From Lojkania enalia (Eukaryota; Ascomycota; Dothideomycetes; Pleosporales), in assembly GCA_010094045.1 (NCBI GenBank), contig ML986649.1, positions 171,437-235,436 on the forward strand: a stretch of DNA of 64,000 nt, in the 5' to 3' direction. Shown piece by piece: positions 57,846 through 64,000 of this stretch (positions are counted from its first letter, which is position 1; the number at the start of each line of letters is the position of its first letter). Under the pieces are notes generated by a model, which had not been told where the DNA came from, did no database searches, and saw only the letters and a program-made list of their open reading frames with translations. The position numbers and the translations under genes were made by a program.

Positions 57846-58878
57846 AAGACTAGTCCAACAACTTCTCCTTATTGGCCTACACATCTCGGTCAAGCGTCTT
57901 TTCGACTTCACACGAACCGGTTCACTCAGGGAAATCTAAAAGGTGCGGATGTAATCACGGGTTTCGGATTTTCGGAGACGGGAGACTGTTTACCTTTGTC
58001 AAGACAAGGTGTCTTCGATTTCCTACTTTCTACTCTACTCTAATGGGCGGGCGCCGGTTAGCGACTCAATAAGCTTCTACGATTCTTCAATGTCTTACGG
58101 CAAGATGGGTTGGAGACTGCAACTTGGGGTTGGTAACTTTGCGACGAGATGATTGATACCCATCTTCAAATCAGAGCGTGCTGCTGACTTCCTATGCAAT
58201 ACAAATACACACTCTTTTACGACACTTCTGGCATTGTCGTCTACGTCTTTTGTGTCTACTATTCTTCCAAGCAGATATTTTTGATTGACGGCGCAGGACC
58301 TCCAGCTCGGGCAGCAATCTCTAACATGCTATACTGAACGGGGTACGACTGAAGTGGCTACGATGCTCGGAAGGGAATAGATCGCCTCGTACATAGACGG
58401 TTGCTATTTTGAATCCCCTGCGTCTCGGCTATTCTCCCCCACAAATTGACCAAATTACGAATGTTCAATCTACTTAAGTCGACGGGCCCTGGGCCCTAAT
58501 TGACACCTGTACAACACCAAGCGTAGGCTACAGGTATCACTGCAGGGCTAGAAATTGCTGGTCGGTGCCGGGGAACACGCACTGACAACGGTTGATGAGC
58601 GCGAGGCTGTGGGCCGCGCCAGAGCGGCATAGGAAAAGTACGGAGTTGATCGTCCCCCCATGCTTTGTGGACCGAGAGAGCCCGTCGCATGCGCCTAGGC
58701 ATGATAACGATCCGCATCCGCACCGCCACAAGCGACCACGGCGAACGCCTTGGATGTGGATGCCTGAACGGGATCACCGTAGCTCGGCACCATGAAATCC
58801 TCCTTCAACCGCGAGGCTTGATCCCGCGCACTCCCCTCAACACCCTAGGCCCCCCCCTCGAACAGTAGCGACGGCAAC
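57846..58878. other. Intergenic, no gene seen
   Basis: 3' region of the RRM gene and promoter of the peptidase gene. Confidence 0.5.
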
Positions 58879-61301
58879 ATGAAGGGCTTTGCCGACTCCG
58901 AACCTCTGTTCCCGCCCGGGCTGCAGAGGAGGAGCTGGAGTGTGCGCCAAGCATTGACGACGGGGGTCCTTATCGTCCTCCTGACCGTCATTCTCTTCAA
59001 GTCCGCATCCTCTCCGTTGAGCGGCTTCCACTTCTCCACACATCACACGGACGATGAGCTAAAGGATCCATATACCTGGAAATGGTCCTCGGTAAGCTTG
59101 TTTCTGTCGAGTAAACGCGGGGGTTCATTCTTCCACCACGCCACTTGCCCGAATCAGATACCAGCGCCAGCTTCCCACCCCCCCCAACCCAAAAAAAAGT
59201 TATGACTGTCTAGAAAACCCGTGTTTCTCAATGCTATCATTTCTTTCATTAAGCTATCTATGAAAATGCTCGTAGAAATTCGTATTGGTCTATCCGCTGA
59301 TAGCAGGTCCCTGCATACGCTAATCAGGCTTATTAGATCGAAGCCACAGAGACCCTCCAGTTCCACCCATGCTATGACGGCTTCGAATGCGCGAAGCTCA
59401 AACTTCCCCTTGACTACTTCAATGGAACCTATCCAAAGGAAACCATCAGCGTCGCCCTCGCCAAGCTGCCCGCACGGGTTTCCGTTGACGACCCCCGATA
59501 TGGAGGGCCGGTGCTTATCAACCCCGGGGGCCCAGGTGGCCGTGGAGTTTTGCTCGCGGTTGCAATGGGCCAAATCCTTCAGGCTGCAATCGACTCGGCC
59601 GAGAATCGGGGGTCGTTGTCGGAGTACGACAAGCAACACAGTGCCGCAAGATACTTCGACATCATCGGATTCGACCCCCGTGGTATTGGTGAAACAGAGC
59701 CTCCATCGTACTGTCTTTCTGATGGGCCTTCATCCTGGTCGTGGAGGTTGAGAGAGTCTTCGGAGGGGATCCTTGGCAGCTCTGATGCCGCAATGGGTCG
59801 ATTATGGTCGATGAATCATGCATACGGGACGTCGTGCAAGAACGTATCCGACGCCGAAGACGGTCCGGATATCAAGCAGTACATGACTACTGCTTCGGTA
59901 GCGCGTGATATGCTCGAGATTGTCGAGAGGCACGCCGAGTATGTTGCATCACGGACAGCCACTACCAAGCATGCGTCTGAGAAGCCAAAGCTCCAGTACT
60001 GGGGCTTCTCATACGGCACCTACCTTGGGTCCACATTTGCCTCCATGTTTCCAGACCGAGTAGGCAGGCTGGTTCTAGATGGGGTGGTGAATTCAGATGA
60101 CTACAACGCAAGCCTTGGCAACGGTAGTCTCCACGATACCGAGAAGGTCGTGGCCTCCTTCTACCACTACTGCGCAGCATCCGGCCCCGAATCATGTCCC
60201 CTAGCTGCTTCAAACTCGGTGGCCAAGGACGTTGAAGATCGCGTTCACAACATCCTCAGATCCATTTACCACAATCCAGTGGAACTCTATTCCGCAATAT
60301 CACCGGAAGTCCTGACCTACTCGGACATCAGGATGCTCCAGTTCCTGTCTCTTTACCAACCAGCTCAAGCCTTTCCGTTGCTCGCACAGATTCTAGCCGC
60401 GGTGGAAGCCAGGCATGGTGAAATGCTCGACCAATTCGCCCAAGGTCTCGGCTCGGGCCATGTGTATTCGTGCCCCATCAATGGATCCGCATCTTCCGTC
60501 CCCATTGACCCCTCAGTTGCGCTATATGCGATTTTGTGCTCCGACGGCGAGGACATGACCGGTGAAGACATCACGGAGTTTGACAAGTATTGGAACTTGT
60601 GCGAGAAGATATCGCCGACCGTTGGAGCTATTTGGGCGAGCTTAAGGATGAAGTGTGCGAGCTGGAAAATCAAAGCCGTGCATAGATTCCAGGGAAACTT
60701 TGGAGGTTCTACGAGCCACCCCATTCTCTGGATAAGCAACACTGCAGATCCCGTGACGCCGTTGCGGAGCGGGAAGATCATGAGCGCAAAATTCCCGGGG
60801 AGTGTACAGCTTGTGCAGGATAGTGCCGGTGTAAGTCCTTTCCTTCATCCTAGGTCTGAGATCGGTGCGCGATGAGATGGAGTGCTAATTGGGATACAGC
60901 ACTGCTCTATCGCAACCCCGACGCCCTGCACTCTCTACCACATCCGCAGATACTTCCAGACCGGCTCACTCCCGGATCCAAACACCATCTGCATCCCGCC
61001 TGCGTCCCCCTTCTCGCTCAACTCTACAGACCCGCACTCCCCCTTCTACGACCCCTCGCTTTTCGCCGAACAGGTCGAGCTGCACGAGGCAGAAGTCAGA
61101 CATATAGCCCTGGACTGGCTGGAAGTGAAATATGATGATTTGCTAAAGAGTGAAGATGAAGATGGGAGGGTGATGAAGGGGATGAAGGAGTTGTCGAAGT
61201 GGATGGCGGAAAATAATAGATTCTTTCTAGCCGGTGAGCATCATCATCAGAGGATCGGCAGGCTTATGAAGGCGGCGTCCGGGAGTGAAGGGGGTTTCTG
61301 A
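58879..61301 (+). CDS. Membrane-anchored TAP-like serine peptidase (alpha/beta hydrolase)
   Basis: Exons 58879-59091, 59337-60830 and 60900-61301; 702 residues. A hydrophobic segment at about 27-43 (TTGVLIVLLTVILFK) without a cleavable signal makes it a type II membrane protein with the enzyme on the luminal or outer side. The alpha/beta hydrolase core starts at FHPCYDGFECAKL. Catalytic features are an oxyanion loop INPGGPGG, the nucleophile elbow GFSYG (Ser296), the acid in SNTADPVTP (Asp542), and the His in SAGHCS (His570), which falls exactly at the last intron junction. The C-terminal part is the TAP-like domain of tripeptidyl aminopeptidase relatives, which remove short peptides from N termini. 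The first intron (245 nt) is about five times longer than others here. All catalytic residues are present. Confidence 0.93.
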
Positions 61302-61904
61302 GGGCTGGGTTGTGCTGTGCGCAATGGTGCAAACACAACGTGGATATGATTACATATGGGTTTTTGATGACAGCGATTTGATGTTCATGCAATCTGTATG
61401 TTATTGATTTGAGGCAGGTATTGCGTAATGGTGGATTTTTATTACTTTTGCCAACTATGGGAAGTATTATTGTATACGGCCGATATGTACCATTCGCTCA
61501 ATCCGTTGATCATTCTCAGATTAGATCATAAGATTATTAACGATGGTTTACTACCATTACCATGAAGTACTGCTCACCAGTACCTCCACCTCTCCCAACC
61601 GAACCCGCCAACCAAACAGTTCGACACTGCATAGGGACACTAATTCCACCATTTCCTTTTTCAAAGGTGCCTTTAAGCTAATACAAAAATCTCACCCTCA
61701 ACGCTTTGATTACTCAGCCACACTACAAGTCGGTCCATTTCTGCTTTGAAGGGTTGCTTGTAGCCAACACGTAATTCTCAACACTCGGCCCTTAGCACAC
61801 AAAGTCCGCACTCGCAACTCACCTCTCGCCCACTTACTCACACGCATATATGTTCTCTCAACTTTGTATTTTTGATACTACCCTCTGCACCCCATCCTCA
61901 AAAG
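61302..61904. other. Intergenic, no gene seen
   Basis: 3' flank of the peptidase gene, turning AT-rich. Confidence 0.5.
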
Positions 61905-63260
61905 ATATTCTTTTCGAAATCTTCTAGAGGGTGCGGCATGGATTGGCTAAGCAATTTTTTTTTTTTGTTTTTAAGGCGCCAAATGCTGTTGCATGTGTGT
62001 GTATAGCTCTGAAGCACGCGCAGTGCTATGCTAATAGCATGCAACTCTGTGGATTGGGCTTTTTGTTTTTAAAAGATTGTGGGATGTGTGGATTTCCAAC
62101 GGGTTTTAGTCCTAGGACCCGTGCGAAGGCAGTGTACCGTAGCATATTGCGCGATGATCTAGTAATTTTGCGTAGTTTTAGGCTGGAGGTTTTCGGGCTG
62201 CGAGAGGCATGTGATCTTGAGGTTTGGACTTTTCGAGATGGCAGCATATTGCTATCTCGTTCCACATTTTAGTCCGCTCCGTGGCCTGCTAATATTATGC
62301 GGTTTCTAAGCTTGTTAGACGCAGCATTTTATTATTTCAATTCTATTTTTAAAGATCTTTCGGGAGTTTGCAGGATCATGATGTGATGTTGGGAGTCTTG
62401 ATTGCTGCGTCTCAAGCTCGTGATGCATTCACCCCAACACGAACACCATGTTTTCTCCGGATGGAATTTTTAATAGTATGGGCAGCATCCCCTTCCAGTT
62501 TCTCGATTTTTTGTCTTTGAGGATTACAGGACTTGTAATGGCTTAATAAAAGACTTTAGTTCCGCTATACACTTGCTGATACTATGTGTTTCTAGGCTGG
62601 TAGACAGCATTTAATCGTCATAATCGTATTTTTCGAAAAGTGCGCTATATGAACAGGTCGAATAGAATTTTTGTAACCGTTCAGTATTTGAATTGTGCTT
62701 TGTTTTCAACTCCCCCGCACTACTACCACACCATGACGTCTAATGTGATGTATTTTTTTAATGCAATGCACCGTATGCTGGCCTTGCAAACTCCTTCTTG
62801 GAGATGGCGGGACAAAGAACGCATGAGTAATGACTGACTTCTAGTTTTTTAGTCATTAGCGCTACTATATATATGTGAATATCTGTGATTCACCAGCGCC
62901 TAAACCATGAATTGTTCTCATTTGTATTTTTAAAGCTACGCCCAGCACTTCATCTCCGAAAATATTCTTTTAGAGATTGCGGGACATTATACATCTTTAG
63001 GTTCGTTTTGGGGACTTGCACTCTCCCTTTCTGCCACGCACATATGCATTCGATATTCGAATTTTTGAAGCCGCGCTCAGCATTCGAGTCTGAACACTGT
63101 ATTTTCAAATATAATGAGGTGCTAGGAGATTTTAGTTATTAATACTGTCGTATAGCATACTCGTGTACATGTTTATGTATGGAGTAGGATGTAGTACGAG
63201 ACCTTTCCGGCACATCAAGTATTTCTCTGCTCATTTTGTAGACTTTTAGCGCGCAATGCT
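61905..63260 (+). repeat. Second degenerate repeat tract
   Basis: Recurrent phrases in one orientation. TATTTTTAAAGC..CGCCCAGCA and variants occur near 61963, 62057, 62348, 62467, 62628, 62752, 62925 and 63060; TTCTTTTAGAGATTGCGGGACA and variants near 61908, 62790 and 62970; TTTTAG(T/G) near 62103, 62176, 62266, 62545, 62848, 63131 and 63246. Spacing is about 120-170 bp. Copies are much diverged and no open frame runs through. It may share its TTTTAG core with the array at 45.9-48.75 kb. Confidence 0.5.
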
Positions 63261-63733
63261 GGCTTTATCGGCGCAAGGCGAAGATCGATGTTGATATAAA
63301 CATGCTGCTCTCTCTGGTTTTGAATCTTAATAAGTAAGTTATTAGCTATATCTTATATTATAGCTAAAGTAGGTATAAATCCTCACGAATCTAGGTTAAA
63401 TATAACGTATTCCACCATCGAAGCGGCCACTTTTTCTTGGCGTAACGAACACCATGTACGAAAAGTTAATTTACTCAATACTAATAAGAGATCCTACGTA
63501 CGATACAATTTCATCTGATTCAGAATTTTCCCTATTATCCTTTTAGCACGTACGAGCGTTATATCCAGTCTTACTACAGTTACTATAGTAGCGTTGAGCT
63601 GGTTGGGCCCTTTCTTAAGTACCAGCACTACGAGTCTTCTTAAAGGGCTGAGAGCCTATAGATGCCTCAGCAGCTACGTACAAAGATCCCTCGCTATACG
63701 ATACTATACTATTATACTAAATATACTTTCTTT
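63261..63733. other. AT-rich flank of the LTR, no gene seen
   Basis: Contains short broken frames only; possibly remnant of another element. Confidence 0.4.
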
Positions 63734-63937
63734 TGTGGTGAGAGGCGAATCTTGTCTCAGGGAGGGAGATGAGGAGCTGAACTGGTTGATTGAAGATGGC
63801 CAGCGGGCCATATTTATGTACATGAAAAAGGGGTATATCAGCTGATATCCAGCGTGATATCCGGCATGATATCGACCGTGATATCGTACGTCGATATCTG
63901 ATACAGCTCGGCAGACTAGCCAAAAATCCCCATGACA
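63734..63937 (-). mobile_element. LTR of a retrotransposon extending past the right window edge
   Basis: 204 bp with TGT...ACA ends, matching the solo LTR at 40749-40950. Its two sides carry no matching 5-bp duplication (TTCTT-like versus CACCC), so it is not a solo LTR. The run on its right side reads as a polypurine tract on the minus strand. On that reading it is the 3' LTR of a minus-strand element whose body lies to the right. It contains five GATATC palindromes, starting at 63844, 63856, 63868, 63880 and 63893. Confidence 0.75.
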
Positions 63938-63950
63938 CACCCCCCCAGCT
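63938..63950 (-). other. Polypurine tract next to the LTR
   Basis: On the minus strand the sequence reads AGCTGGGGGGGTG directly before the LTR start TGTCATGG, the place where second-strand synthesis is primed in LTR retrotransposons. It fixes the element's orientation. Confidence 0.6.
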
Positions 63951-64000
63951 TTGACTGCGAAGGAGAAGCTGCGTCGAAAAAATGAAGGTAGATACTATAC

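Overview
The window reads as nuclear DNA of a filamentous ascomycete (Pezizomycotina; Leotiomycetes is my best guess, by inference only). The grounds are genes cut by many 45-60 nt GT-AG introns with CTRAY branch sites, HET and NACHT/STAND proteins, a DUF1996 secreted protein, pogo/Fot1 transposon relics, and C-to-T decay of dead genes that looks like RIP (repeat-induced point mutation). I spliced the genes by hand. Every spliced model given here closes in frame across its introns.

Left part, 1-48.8 kb: gene-poor, AT-rich accessory sequence. It begins with a cytochrome P450 cut off by the window edge just after its haem cysteine. Then come a small secreted protein (3.7 kb), a decayed flavin monooxygenase (4.6-6.4 kb), a pogo relic (7.3-7.7 kb), a GPI-anchored Cys-rich repeat protein (8.9-10.2 kb), a HET-domain gene (10.5-12.7 kb), a decayed F-box-like gene (13.8-15.1 kb), a DUF1996 gene (16.6-17.9 kb), a decayed metalloprotease (18.4-19.5 kb) and an intact peroxisomal 3-ketoacyl-CoA thiolase (21.3-22.8 kb). 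An eight-exon gene of about 7 kb (23.5-30.6 kb) encodes a 2208-residue STAND/NLR-like protein with a NACHT P-loop and a long helical-repeat C terminus. After a GC-richer island with no recognised gene (30.6-32.3 kb) and a barren stretch come a Cys-rich membrane protein (35.8-38.1 kb), a pogo relic with a solo LTR nested inside it (40.1-41.6 kb) and a second HET gene (42.6-44.7 kb). A degenerate tandem array with a unit of roughly 40 bp fills 45.9-48.75 kb.

Right part, 49.0-61.3 kb: a compact GC-rich block of conserved genes. These are SEC20 (ER SNARE, C-terminal RDEL), mitochondrial ribosomal protein mL53, inorganic pyrophosphatase, a basic nuclear-type protein of unknown function, a glycine-rich RRM protein, and a membrane-anchored TAP-like serine peptidase. 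A second degenerate repeat tract (61.9-63.3 kb) and an LTR at the right edge follow. The LTR is flanked by a polypurine tract, so the body of that retroelement probably lies beyond the window.

Taken together, a housekeeping island is bounded on both sides by degenerate repeat arrays. Next to it is a faster-changing compartment rich in self/non-self recognition genes (two HET, one NLR), secreted proteins, dead genes and transposon relics.
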